Source: Marisa cornuarietis (Eukaryota; Mollusca; Gastropoda; Architaenioglossa; Ampullariidae). Taken from it: a DNA stretch of 64,000 nucleotides. The notes beneath the pieces were generated by a model. It worked only from the letters and a program-made list of their open reading frames with translations. It did no database searches and was not told the DNA's origin. Of the stretch, positions 1 to 12,546 are shown in pieces. Numbering within the stretch: position 1 is the stretch's first letter; each line of letters opens with the position of its first letter. The position numbers were made by a program, and so were the translations under genes. The DNA is taken from contig SMMW01000635.1 in the NCBI GenBank assembly GCA_004794655.1, forward strand, positions 1,706,001 to 1,770,000. The letters run 5' to 3'.

Positions 1-162
1 CCGGCGCTAAAAGTTGTGCCATTGGACCGGCCATTGATATAAAGATGGCAACACTGATGTAGCCTTGGGAAATAAATATTTGAGCATCTGTGAGGTCTGA
101 AATATGACACTTTCCCTGGCCTTGATTAAAGGCACTCACTGCCCTATGATGTGATGAACTTA

Positions 163-2710
163 TATATGTGCCACTGTGTGTATGTCACTCTGTGCCACTG
201 TGTATATGTACCATTCTGTATGTGCCACTGTGTGTATGTCACTCTGTGCCACTGTGTATATGTACCATTCTGTATGTGCCACTGTGTGTATGTCACTCTG
301 TGCCACTGTGTATATGTACCATTCTGTATGTGCCACTGTGTGTATGTCACTCTGTGCCACTGTGTGTATGTCACTCTGTGCCACTGTGTATACGTACCAT
401 TCTGTATGTGCCACTGTGTGTATGTCACTCTGTGCCACTGTGTGTATGTCACTCTGTGCCACTGTGTATACGTACCATTCTGTATGTGCCATTGTGTATA
501 TGTACCATTCTGTATGTGCCACTGTGTGTATGTCACTCTGTGCCACTGTGTATACGTACCATTCTGTATGTGCCACTGTGTATATGTACCATTCTGTCTG
601 TGCCACTGTGTATACGTACCATTCTGTATGTGCCACTGTGTATATGTACCATTCTGTCTGTGCCACTGTGTATACGTACCATTCTGTATGTGCCACTGTG
701 TGTATGTCACTCTGTGCCACTGTGTATACGTACCATTCTGTATGTGCCACTGTGTATATGTACCATTCTGTATGTGCCACTGTGTGTATGTCACTCTGTG
801 CCACTGTGTATACGTACCATTCTGTATGTGCCACTGTGTGTATGTCACTCTGTGCCACTGTGTATACGTACCATTCTGTATGTGCCATTGTGTATATGTA
901 CCATTCTGTATGTGCCACTGTGTGTATGTCACTCTGTGCCACTGTGTGTATGTCACTCTGTGCCACTGTGTATACGTACCATTCTGTATGTGCCACTGTG
1001 TGTATGTCACTCTGTGCCACTGTGTATACGTACCATTCTGTATGTGCCACTGTGTGTATGTCACTCTGTGCCACTGTGTATATGTACCATTCTGTATGTG
1101 CCACTGTGTATATGTACCATTATGTATGTGCCACTGTGTGTATGTCACTCTGTGCCACTGTGTATACGTACCATTCTGTATGTGCCACTGTGTGTATGTC
1201 ACTCTGTGCCACTGTGTATATGTACCATTCTGTATGTGCCACTGTGTGTATGTCACTCTGTGCCACTGTGTGTATGTCACTCTGTGCCACTGTGTATACG
1301 TACCATTCTGTATGTGCCACTGTGTGTATGTCACTCTGTGCCACTGTGTATACGTACCATTCTGTATGTGCCATTGTGTATATGTACCATTCTGTATGTG
1401 CCACTGTGTGTATGTCACTCTGTGCCACTGTGTGTATGTCACTCTGTGCCACTGTGTATATGTACCATTCTGTATGTGCCACTGTGTGTATGTCACTCTG
1501 TGCCACTGTGTATACGTACCATTCTGTATGTGCCACTGTGTATATGTACCATTCTGTCTGTGCCACTGTGTATATGTACCATTCTGTATGTGCCACTGTG
1601 TGTATGTCACTCTGTGCCACTGTGTGTATGTCACTCTGTGCCACTGTGTATATGTACCATTCTGTATGTGCCACTGTGTGTATGTCACTATGTGCAACTG
1701 TGTGTATGTCACTCTGTGCCACTGTGCATATGTACCATTCCGTGTGTATGTGCCACTGTGTGTATGTCACTCTGTGCCACTGTGTGTATGTCACTCTGTG
1801 CCACTGTGTGTATGTCACTCTGTGCCACTGTGTGTATGTCACTCTGTGCCACTGTGTATATGTATCATTCCGTGTGTATGTGCCACTGTGTGTATGTCAC
1901 TCTGTGCCACTGTGTGTATGTACTATTCTGTGTGCATGTGCCACTGTTTGTATGTCACTATGTGCCACTGTATGTATGTCACTATGTGCCAGTGGGTGTA
2001 TGTACCATTCTGTATGTGACACTGTGTGTATGTCAATCTGTGCCACTGTGTATAGGTACCATTCTGTATGTATGTGCCACTGTGTGTATGTCACTCTGTT
2101 CCACTGTGTATATGTACTATTCTGTGTGCATGTGCCACTGTGTGTATGTCACTATGTGCCACTGTGTGTATGTCACTATGTGCCACTGTGTGTATGTTAC
2201 TATGTGCCACTGTGTGTATGTCACTATGTGCCACTGTGTGTATGTCCCTATGTGCCACTGTATGTATGTCACGATGTGCCACTGTGTGTATGTTACTATG
2301 TGCCACTGTGTGTATGTCGCCATGTGCCACTATGTGTATGTCACTATGGGCCACTGTGTATATGTCACTGTGTATATGTACTATTCTGTGTCTATGTGCC
2401 ACTGTGTGTATGTCACTATGTGCCACTGTGTGTATGTTACTATGTGCCACTGTGTGTATGTCGCCATGTGCCACTGTGTGTATGTACCATTCTGTGTGCA
2501 TGTGCCACTGTATGTATGTCACTTTGTGCCACTGGGTGTATGTTACTATGTGCCACTGTGTGTATGCCGCCATGTGCTACTATGTGTATGTCACTACGGG
2601 CCACTGTGTATATGTCACTGTGTATATGTTACTATGTGCCACTGTGTGTATGTCACTGTGTATATGTACTATTCTGTGTGCATGTGTCACTGTGTGTATG
2701 TCGCCATGTG
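163..2710. repeat. 24/30-bp minisatellite, main block
   Basis: Tandem array of two interleaved unit types that share the core TGTGCCACTGTGT. The 24-bp unit continues GTATGTCACTC and the 30-bp unit continues ATATGTACCATTCTGTA, with variants TATACG and TTCTGTCTG. The part up to about 1730 is homogeneous. From about 1730 to 2710 the units are diverged (CACTATG, GTCGCCATG, TATGTTAC forms) and build a longer-period pattern. Both unit lengths are multiples of three and lack stop codons in most registers. This explains open frames of 622, 852 and 851 codons on plus and up to 522 on minus. The translations are low-complexity Cys/Val/Tyr/His or Thr/Gln/Trp/His repeats with no recognisable domain, so I treat them as non-coding. 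Confidence 0.95.
2706..2710 (+). repeat. Target-site duplication, left copy (ATGTG)
   Basis: ATGTG here and again at 4067-4071 flanks the 1.36-kb insertion. Removing the insertion and one copy restores a minisatellite segment that reads the same as the intact stretch at about 2313-2395. Confidence 0.75.
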
Positions 2711-4066
2711 GAGTGGCGTCCCCTAGCTTAGCAGGCTTGAGGGAGGCGGCTCTCCGCAAGTTTTGTATTTTTCTTAGTTTGTTGAGTTTTTCGTGTCCAT
2801 TATGTAGGCCGGTGCTTTTTCCGTTGAATCTTTGCTTCGCAGGACTATTTGACTTTTTGTTTCTTCTGCAACTTTTCCCGTCGACTGCCGGTCTTTTCTG
2901 TATGAGGCCATAACGGTTTCTTCCGAAGATTCTGAAGATGACACAGAGCTGGTTTCTATGGAGCTTCTTGTAGACTAAGCACCCAGTGTCGTCTGCAGAG
3001 CTCCGTGTGTCGCTCTGGTTGATGTGGTTGTCAAGATGGCTCCAGCTTTGATCCAGCGCAGGCGGCTTGCGTCTCTGGAGGGGAGGCTCTCCTGGGATAC
3101 TTGAGTAAATCTAAGGAGGGGACAGCGAACTGATGGTCCTTAGCGACAACTGCCACTCTCTCCACTGCGACATCTGTCAGATCTGTGTAGAGAAGTTTTC
3201 TTACGACCTCATGGTCGATGATATTTTGACTAACAGCGATGGAAATGTTCATTGACAGTGATTAAATGATCAGTGCTAACTCCAGCTCTACACATTAGAA
3301 ATACGACACTGGATCCGCAGCAAAAAATGAAAGCAAGGAGTAATAATTATTTCGCAATAAGAATTAAACAGAAGATAGATTAACAAAGAGACAAACAATC
3401 GTTAAAAGCTGAACAACTAAGATCCCAAGATAAACAGTTCCGCTGCGGTCATCAGATGTCGAAGCCATCGGAAAACTGATATTACACCTGTCCATCGGCA
3501 GCCTAATGGCCGCGCTGTGAACCGTCCTCACATTTAGTTTAGCCGAGTCAAGGACAACACTAGCCCTTCTCAACCTCCAGAGAGATGGAGCATGCGATAA
3601 AACGATTCTGTGCAGCAAGCGCGCAAATACTGCCCACGTGCGGTCGCCGATATGTGAGGCCATGCACTTGACCACACGACTGATGTCTTTTCACTTCATC
3701 GTATTTCTTGAAGGAGGCAACAATGCTCACCCTAACTGCGTGCTCTGGGCGTATTGAGTTCACTCACTGTGACTGTGTCTGCTGACATTCGTCGAATGGT
3801 TTGCTCACAGCTGTAGACTCCGCCACACCATGACTCTCAATGTTATCCTTTATAGATGTTATGTTCATGCTTGCGTCCGGTATTTTCTTTTTCTTCCTTG
3901 TATTTTTGTTTGTTGCAATGTCTCTGTATAATTGTTTGTTAATAAGTTTCGTCTTTGTTTGAACATGGTTTCTGTGTCAATCTTTTTTTTTTTTTTTGGA
4001 AAGCGCATTGAGTCGACTCTGGGGTTGCAAATTGCGCTATATAAATCTACTTTAATAATAATAATA
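2711..4066 (+). mobile_element. Retroposon with L2-type stem-loop tail and (TAA)n end
   Basis: This 1,356-bp segment is unrelated to the minisatellite that surrounds it. Its 3' end (about 3998-4066) reads AAGCGCATTGAGTCG, then GCGCTATATAAATCTA, then (TAA)n. That architecture resembles the 3' tail of L2/CR1-group LINEs and the SINEs that borrow their machinery (established knowledge, recalled without a search). ATGTG duplications flank it. No endonuclease or reverse transcriptase ORF is present. Short Cys/His-containing reading frames around 3120-3255 are interrupted by stops. It is probably a non-autonomous or internally deleted derivative. The 5' boundary is set only by the end of minisatellite sequence. 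Confidence 0.7.
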
Positions 4067-4520
4067 ATGTGCCACTATGTGTATGTCACTATGGGCCACT
4101 GTGTATATGTCACTGTGTATATGTACTATTCTGTGTCTATGTGCCACTGTGTGTATGTCACTATGTGCCACTATGTGTATGTCACTATGTGCCACTATGT
4201 TTATGTCACTAGGGGCCACTGTGTATATGTCACTGTGTGTATGTACCATTCTGTGTGTATTTGCCACTGTGTGTATGTCACTATGTGTATCTGCCACTCT
4301 GTATGTGTCACTATGTATATGTACCATTCTGTATGTGCCACTCTGTATGTGCCATCTTGTGTATATGCCACTCTATATGTGTCACTGTATATATGTGTCA
4401 CTGTATGTCACTTTGTGTATGTGCCACTGTGCGTAGGTGTCACTGTGTTTATGAACTGATCTGTGTGTAGACGTTGTCTGTGTTAATATGCCACTGTGTA
4501 TATGTGTACGTGCTGGCGTG
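4067..4520. repeat. 24/30-bp minisatellite, continuation after the insertion
   Basis: The array resumes directly after the retroposon tail. The first roughly 100 bases match 2325-2430 essentially base for base, including the distinctive TATGGGCC variant. Units then degrade toward about 4520 (CACTCTGTATG, TGTCACTGTAT). The frames open here are repeat artefacts. Confidence 0.9.
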
Positions 4521-6096
4521 CAGGCGTGTATGCGTGTGCTTATTTATTGTTTCTGGGTGTAATATAAAGAAAAAAAAGAGTGGGAGAGATAAATGAGTAT
4601 AAAGTGCTTTAGAATTGTAAAAACAAAAAGCTGGGGGCAATTTCATCACATCGCTAGATTCCTTTTATTGATAAAAGCAGATGATGTTGTATCCAGCAGC
4701 GTGCGACATCAGTTTCCCACTGCCACTGCTCATGACACTGACAAGAAACAAAGCAAACAGGCTGGTTGGTAATTTTTCATCTCCCTCTATCTCTTTCTCT
4801 CTCTGGGCACAGTGAAAAACAAATACAGCTGAAACGGTTCGGACAAAAGAGAAGTAAGACTTGACATATCGATGCTAGTGACCATAAGTCTTTCGGTTAT
4901 TCATTAGTCTTCTATAAAGCTCCAACCTCTTTGGGTTATTCATAAGTCATACTTAAATCTTCACCTACATCATAATTTCTTTCTTCCTATTCTCCCTCGT
5001 CGTGCGCCATTACTTCACATCAAGAACACACATCATCGCCCTGACATCGACAACGACTGGCACAACGCTAGGCCGTGGGACGCTTCACCTGCTTGAACAG
5101 CCTCACTTCCAAGTTCCAAGTAGGCCAAAGACCTTACTCGCACAGCATCATTTGCTTCCCATCTCTAATTTGGCACCTGAGGACACCTGTCAAGGAAAAG
5201 CGGGTAGCATCCATCACTCAGCCTCTTCAGCAACAAAGAAGACTTCACCCTCGCCACTTTCTCCGCTCTCCAGGCTGCTACACAGAGGGCACTACACTAC
5301 ACAGATAACAGCCGACCACTCGAGCATTGGATGATATTCCCGGTATCTAGCAATCCGAAGGGTGAAGGATACAGGCAGGGGGGGGGAGGGGTAAAGGCTG
5401 CAGCTCACACGTGAGAGTTTTCGTGAATTGTGTGTGCGCGAGCACGTGTTTGTAAGAGAAGAGATAGCAGCGGGCTAAGGGGGGGGGGAATCAGTGTAGG
5501 GGCAGTTATCGCTCATGCCACGATGGAACTGTCTGAAAAACAAAACAAAAAAAAAAAAAGAAAAAAAAAAGAAAAAAGAGGAAACGGTAACATGGGAATC
5601 GTCCTTCAGGACGTCAGCTTTGATTGAGCGGACTTTAAAGTCGTAGGAATCGTGTCTCGACATCGAAAACAAGTAAATAATAAAACGCAAGAAAACAAAT
5701 AAATTCAAACAAAAATCAATAAAAAATAAGACAATACCTCGCCGCAGCTTCCTTTTTTTATAGAAAATTATTTGTCTCTGTCTACAAAAACGTGTATTTT
5801 TTTCCCTCTTCAATAGCCAAAACATCCAAGTTGATAAAAGTATTTTAGCGATACGAATCAGAGGAGAACTTTATATGGCGCTTGGCTGGTGATGCCTACC
5901 TCACTTACTCATTTATTTGCCGCAATATTTGCGAGAATTAAGATCCTTCTTAACCCGAAAAATATGGAGGAATATTTGACCGAGTCTGGCACAGTTTTTA
6001 AATCGCTCCCGTGTAGAATATTTACTAAACTTGGTCGAGCATTCGTACTAGACAAAAGGCTTAGAATAAAGTGTTTGTCCAGTCCAGAATATTTAA
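4521..6096. other. Unassigned non-coding stretch
   Basis: No gene can be supported. The stretch holds a CT-rich tract near 4780-4805, a G run near 5380-5395, another near 5480, an A-rich purine tract at 5539-5582 and AT-rich DNA to 5880. Short plus-strand open frames at 5002-5334 overlap each other in two frames and have no recognisable composition. Confidence 0.5.
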
Positions 6097-6198
6097 AAAT
6101 AATAATAATAATAATCATAATAAATAATAATAATAATAAAAGTTAGCTTGTATAGCGCCTTATATATCCTCCCTTGAGGACGAACTCAAGGCGCTTCA
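6097..6198 (-). mobile_element. Retroposon 3' tail, reverse orientation
   Basis: Read on the minus strand this is GAAGCGCCTTGAG, a short loop, CCTCAAGG, AAGGCGCTATACAAG and then (TTA)n with one interruption. It has the same layout as the tail of the 2711-4066 element: an AAGCGC-TTGAG arm, a GCGCTATA arm and a trinucleotide tail. The nested inverted repeats GCGCCTT/AAGGCGC and CTTGAG/CTCAAG could form a stem-loop. The element's 5' extent is not defined and no target-site duplication was found. The adjoining minisatellite could lie inside it or beside it. Confidence 0.55.
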
Positions 6199-6230
6199 CA
6201 AATGACAGATGGTGTGACGTGAAAATACTG

Positions 6231-6238
6231 TGACGTCA
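6231..6238. promoter_or_regulatory. Perfect CRE palindrome TGACGTCA
   Basis: A full 8-bp cAMP-response-element consensus sits between two partial TGACG sites (6215-6219 and 6248-6252). It lies between the retroposon tail and the minisatellite, far from any recognised gene. The match is exact, but function is unsupported. Confidence 0.25.
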
Positions 6239-6321
6239 GAACAAAATGACGGAGCTTCAGGTCATAGGGCAGCGTCTACACACGGCACCAGCACAGTCCG
6301 CAGACCAAATATCAAAGGTCC

Positions 6322-9300
6322 CACAAGTCGTAATACACTCGCTAGTCAATGTAGTCCCTAATAACATCCTACACACAGCACACATCACACTAGTCGTAAT
6401 ACACTCGCTAGTCAATGTAGTTCCTAATAACACATCCTACACACAGCACACTAATACACTCGCTAGTCAATGTAGTTCCTAATAACACATCCTACACACA
6501 GCACACAGCACACTAGTCGTAATACACTCCCTAGTCAATGTAGTCCCTAATAACATCCTACACACAGCACACATCACACAAGTCGTAATACACTCCCTAG
6601 TCAATGTAGTTCCTAATAACACATCCTACACACAGCACACATCACACTAGTCGTAATACACTCCCTAGTCAATGTAGTTCCTAATAACACATCCTACACA
6701 CAGCACACATCACACTAGTCGTAATACACTCGTTAGTCAATGTAGTTCATAATAACACATCCTACACACAGCACACATCACACTAGTCGTAATACACTCC
6801 CTAGTCAATGTAGTTCCTACTAACACATCCTACACACAGCACACATCACACTAGTCGTAATACACTCCCTAGTCAATGTAGTTCCTACTAACACATCCTA
6901 CACACAGCACACATCACACTAGTCGTAATACACTCCCTAGTCAATGTAGTTCCTAATAACACATCCTACACACAGCACACATCACACTAGTCGTAATACA
7001 CTCCCTAGTCAATGTAGTTCCTAATAACACATCCTACACACAGCACACATCACACAAGTCGTAATACACTCCCTAGTCAATGTAGTCCCTAATAACACAT
7101 CCTACACACAGCACACTAATACACTCGCTAGTCAATGTAGTTCCTAATAACACATCCTACACACAGCACACTAATACACTCCCTAGTCAATGTAGTTCCT
7201 AATAACACATCCTACACACAGCACACATCACACTAATACACTCCCTAGTCAATGTAGTTCCTAATAACACATCCTACACACAGCACACTAATACACTCGC
7301 TAGTCAATGTAGTTCCTAATAACACATCCTACACACAGCACACTAATACACTCCCTAGTCAATGTAGTTCCTAATAACACATCCTACACACAGCACACTA
7401 ATACACTCGCTAGTCAATGTAGTTCCTAATAACACATCCTACACACAGCACACTAATACACTCGCTAGTCAATGTAGTTCCTAATAACACATCCTACACA
7501 CAGCACACTAATACACTCGCTAGTCAATGTAGTTCCTAATAACACATCCTACACACACATGCTAGTCAATGTAGTTCCTAATAACACATCCTACACACAG
7601 CACACTAATACACTCCCTAGTCAATGTAGTTCCTAATAACACATCCTACACACAGCACACTAATACACTCGCTAGTCAATGTAGTTCCTAATAACACATC
7701 CTACACACAGCACACTAATACACTCGCTAGTCAATGTAGTTCCTACTAACACATCCTACACACAGCACACTAATACACTCGCTAGTCAATGTAGTTCCTA
7801 ATAACACACCCTACACACAGCACACATCACACTAGTCGTAATACACTCCCTAGTCAATGTAGTTCCTAATAACACATCCTACACACAGCACACATCACAC
7901 TAGTCGTAATACACTCCCTAGTCAATGTAGTTCCTAATAACACATCCTACACACAGCACACATCACACTAGTCGTAATACACTCGCTAGTCAATATAGTT
8001 CCTAATAACACATCCTACACACAGCACACTAATACACTCGCTAGTCAATGTAGTTCCTAATAACACATCCTACACACAGCACACAGCACACTAGTCGTAA
8101 TACACTCGCTAGTCAATGTAGTTCCTAATCACACATCCTACACACAGCACACATCACACAAGTCGTAATACACTCCCTAGTCAATGTAGTTCCTAATAAC
8201 ACATCCTACACACAGCACACATCACACTAGTCGTAATACACTCCTTAGTCAATGTAGTTCCTAATAACACATCCTACACACAGCACACATCACACTAGTC
8301 GTAATACACTCCCTAGTCAATGTAGTTCCTAATAACACATCCTACACACAGCACACATCACACAAGTCGTAATACACTCCCTAGTCAATGTAGTTCCTAA
8401 TAACACATCCTACACACAGCACACATCACACTAGTCGTAATACACTCGCTAGTCAATGTAGTTCCTAATAACACATCCTACACACAGCACACATCACACA
8501 AGTCGTAATACACTCCCTAGTCAATGTAGTTCCTAATAACACATCCTACACACAGCACACATCACACAAGTCGTAATACACTCCCTAGTCAATGTAGTTC
8601 CTAATAACACATCCTACACACAGCACACATCACACTAGTCGTAATACACTCCCTAGTCAATGTAGTTCCTAATAACACATCCTACACACAGCACACATCA
8701 CACTAGTCGTAATACACTCCCTAGTCAATGTAGTTCCTACTAACACATCCTACACACAGCACACATCACACTAGTCGTAATACACTCCCTAGTCAATGTA
8801 GTCCCTAATAACACATCCTACACACAGCACACATCACACTAGTCGTAATACACTCCCTAGTCAATGTAGTTCCTAATAACACATCCTACACACAGCACAC
8901 ATCACACTAGTCGTAATACACTAGCTAGTCAATGTAGTTCATAATAACACATCCTACACACAGCACACATCACACTAGTCGTAATACACTCGCTAGTCAA
9001 TGTAGTTCCTAATAACACATCCTACACACAGCACACATCACACAAGTCGTAATACACTCCCTAGTCAATGTAGTCTCTAATAACACATCCTACACGAAGC
9101 ACACTAATACACTTCCTAGTCAATGTAGTTCCTAATAACACATCCTACACACAGCACACATCACACAAGTCGTAATACACTCCCTAGTCAATGTAGTTCC
9201 TAATAACACATCCTACACACAGCACACATCACACTAGTCGTAATACACTCGCTAGTCAATGTAGTTCCTAATAACACATCCTACACACAGCACACATCAC

Positions 9301-9508
9301 ACAAGTCGTAATACACTCCCTAGTCAATGTAGTCCCTAATAACACATCCTACACACAGCACACATCACACAAGTCGTAATACACTCCCTAGTCAATGTAG
9401 TTCCTAATAACACATCCTACACACAGCACACATCACACTAGTCGTAATACACTCCCTAGTCAATGTAGTTCCTAATAACACATCCTACACACAGCACACA
9501 TCACACTA
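6322..9508. repeat. 68/55-bp minisatellite, about 50 copies
   Basis: Tandem array with a conserved core, CTAGTCAATGTAGTTCCTA, followed by an ACACATCC segment and a CACACAGCACA segment. The long unit (68 bp) carries an extra GTCGTA and an extra CACATCA. The short unit (55 bp) lacks both. Long units fill 6322-7100 and 7810-9508, while short units cluster at about 7100-7810. Single-base variants (CTCGCTAG or CTCCCTAG, CCTAATAAC or CCTACTAAC, TAGTCCC) recur in blocks, which points to segmental amplification. Stops occur in every frame, so it is non-coding. Confidence 0.95.
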
Positions 9509-9663
9509 GGGCCACGATTGAGCCCCAGCAGGCGTAAAAGTTCACTGGTCAACATTGTGAACAGTACATGTAGTAAGGGCAGAATGGCAGAGGATCATCA
9601 GGGGGAGTAGTTAAGAAGGGAGGGTAAGTCTCTGCCCTGGGGAAACGTGGAGGATTCAAGACC

Positions 9664-9775
9664 AAGCATCTTGTTTCCGAAGTTTTTGATGTCCAGGTAC
9701 CTGGAGCCGTAGTTATAAAGCAGTGGCAAAGGTGTCATAGGAAAGGAAACATCAAGCTTCGAAAACAAGATGCTT
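9664..9775. repeat. Imperfect inverted repeat around a 58-bp spacer
   Basis: The arm at 9664-9691 reads AAGCATCTTGTTTCCGAAG then TTTTTGATG. Its complement recurs at 9750-9775 as CATCAAGCTTCG then AAAACAAGATGCTT, with a few mismatches and a 2-bp length difference. Origin unknown; it may be a small foldback element or a chance duplication. Confidence 0.6.
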
Positions 9776-9807
9776 TTTCTCAAGTTCCACATTTTTCCAT
9801 GCGAAAA

Positions 9808-9808
<1 letters not shown>

Positions 9809-9885
<77 letters not shown>

Positions 9886-9900
9886 GAGCGCGCGCACGCG
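9809..9900. repeat. (CA)n microsatellite ending in CG-alternating DNA
   Basis: About 37 CA dinucleotides run into an alternating GC segment (GAGCGCGCGCACGCG). The pattern is purine-pyrimidine alternation throughout and is potentially Z-DNA prone. The 99-codon minus frame across it is a repeat artefact. Confidence 0.95.
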
Positions 9901-12376
9901 TGCACGTACAGGCTGATCGTCAAGACATTCGAGGAAAGCTATAGTATATGTGATCTTTGTTCTGAAGATTTTGTGAAATCAAGTTTGTCGTAGTCGTTTA
10001 GGAATTCAAACATCATGCTCCATCAATCCTTCGCCACGTAGATTTTACCACAAGCACCGTTAACTTCTTACTTTCTTAACCCCCAGGGTAGATCCCATAA
10101 ACCCGCCTCTGATCCGTATCATAGGAGGCGGGGGTACTTTTAAGCGGCCCACCCTGTACTTCAGTTGTGGCTGCATAATGTTGGTCAATCAGCAATATCT
10201 AAATATTGAATATTCGTAATTTATTACGAATGGTAAACTTGTTTTAGCATTAAGAACAATTTGGAGTGCGAACATCCTTCAAATCAGCTTACTTATTTAA
10301 TGTCCTTTGAGATCCAGCTGCAAAAAAGTATGGGCTGTGTACACAGTTTTGATCTTCTACCCGTCTTTGCCGTGTGAACCACAAAATAGTCCCGTGGTTA
10401 TGCGCACTAATACCAAAATATACGCAAACGCTGTGCAAAGGCTGAACTACTTGCGGTGACAGTTGGAAGGCGCAGGTGGTCGGGTTTCCTTATATTGACC
10501 AAGCTGTGTGAGAGAGGTAGAAGGAGAGAAGAGAGAAAGAGAGATTAAACGCAAGAAAATATTTTGGAATCCATTACTTTATGGTCTGTCCATGTCACAG
10601 GTGTGATGATATTTAGACAGCCTCGCGCTTAGACATTCAAATCAGCAAAGCGTGGAGATGATGTAGTTCCCCCTGCAGGCCCTGGGTATGATGAGAGTAT
10701 TGACGGGTACATGGTTGGAGAGAAAATACAGCCAGTGACAAAGCGGGTTGTGAAGCGGAGATAAACAGCTGGTGCGCTCTACTGTAAAGTTCTTCCGACA
10801 ACTTCGATTTTGAATATCTTTCTGTTTCCCGACATGCGGCAGTAAGCAGACCAACTTGAAACTAGAAATAAGCTTTGGATGTGACTGGCTCTCATAATCA
10901 ATAAGTTGTGTCTTTACATTTTTCTCCTAAGGAAATCTTTCTGTTAGAATTATCAAAGGTAGATACGCTTCACACCTGGGCCATGGTGCTAAGAAACCCG
11001 TTATCTAAAATTTAAAACAAGGTAGAATAATAAAGGAATTAAAGACCCGTGGATGCATACAGGTCTCGTCGACAACCTTCATGTGACTGACCTATCGGCT
11101 TTCTTCCCCACCCACCCCCCACTTCCCCTGAGGCTGTGACTATGACATAATGGCAAGTCCACCACTAAGATGACAGATGATAAACGACTAGAGATGTTAA
11201 GCCCATGCTTATTACCGCAAAAGGTTCGAATTTTTTTTAGCAGCCTCGTATTTCAAAGACAAAAGGCTTCTTATTTTTTTCTCTCTCTCTTTCCTTGATG
11301 TCCCAAGAGATGGTTTGCAGTAGGTGGCACTGAGGTTCCCTTGTTAGCGCCAGAGTCGAGTAACATTAAAGAAGTAACACGTGTGCTAACCAGCTGCCTG
11401 CTGCATCATCTTGAGGACAAAAACCGTCTTTTTACCGCAACAACAGCTCTCTACATTTATCATGCATGTCACTTACGGGCGCGTATGGCTTCCAGGAACA
11501 TAGAAAAGTTATAAAACTTTTGTCATAGTTGGCGTGGCTGGTCTTTTTTTTTTTTAAATTTCTTTTTTGTTGAACTTGTTTCCTCCCACCTTGTCACCTG
11601 TGTGCTATCGCGGACTACCAATCGGTGGGCGATGTTGCTGGGATTTTTACACCTGAGTGTTTGGTGTCCCACGGCTCGGCTCAGGTTTCTCTCTCATTTT
11701 CAACCTCACGTTCCTTGGTCGTCAGCCCCAGTTTATCAGCAGCAGGCTTCTGTTGGATCAAGCCGCCGCCCAGGTACTCCTCCATCACCTGTCGCAACCT
11801 TTCTAGTGTGTCTTCTCTACCTTTAAAGCTCTTGTCTTCACATCATAGGTAGAAGCACTTGATAGCTCAGGGTCTGAGAAATGTTTTTTTCAAGCAGGAG
11901 AGCTGTTACGGAGGTACCCTGGGGTATGAACTTCCCATGCAGGAATAGAATCAGCAAGGAAAAAAAATTGTTTTTCTCTCTTCGTATGTTCGCATCCGCT
12001 GGAAACAGGTAGGGTGGTGACGGATTCTATTACCTTGATTAATGTTTATTTAATAAGTTCTGTTACTGTCTCTGGACGTGGGTGAGCTTTAATCCCATAA
12101 AATATAAGCTTGCTCCGAATTGGTCCTATTTTTTATAATCACACTTCCAACGGTGTGTTTTGTTTGCTCATTTAAAATATGAGTTTTCTGCTCTTTTATT
12201 GAATTATCTGCTTTTTATTTCTGTTTGTAGCTAGTGGCCGTCTAAAAACTTTAGTCATGTGTAATGAACACTTTTGTATGGATAATGCTAAGAGAAATAT
12301 GATTTTTCCTTTTACTTGTAGAAGCAACGAGATGGCAGCAAGGCTGAAGTGATCAATGGCGTCCAGTTCCCCGTGC
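9901..12376. other. Unassigned non-coding stretch
   Basis: No exon can be supported. Visible details are a short hairpin at 10101-10135 (ACCCGCCTC against GAGGCGGG), a 20-bp palindrome at 10212-10231 (arms ATTCGTAA and TTACGAAT), a CT/T tract near 11270-11295 and several T runs. Short open frames (60-75 codons) have no recognisable content. Confidence 0.5.
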
Positions 12377-12407
12377 ATATAATATATATAATATATATAA
12401 TATATAG
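12377..12407. repeat. AT-rich tandem repeat (ATAATATAT)
   Basis: Three copies of a 10-11 bp TA-rich unit, simple sequence. Confidence 0.8.
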
Positions 12408-12516
12408 TTTTCTGTTTCTAGTGTCGTGTAGTACGACTTACATACACAGAATGAGAAGTTGTAAAGAAAATGTCTCTACTCTTCTTACTTACTCTCAGTG
12501 GCTGCTGGAATACCGT

Positions 12517-12546
12517 CTGTGTGTGTGTGCGTGCGTGCGTGCGTGC

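Noticed and set aside
144..2731. Very long open frames (up to 852 codons) on both strands
   Set aside because: They are translations of the 24/30-bp minisatellite, open in several frames at once, with no domain, codon bias or flanking gene structure.
6322..9508. CRISPR-like array
   Set aside because: There are no unique spacers. The whole unit repeats, and the sequence context is eukaryotic.
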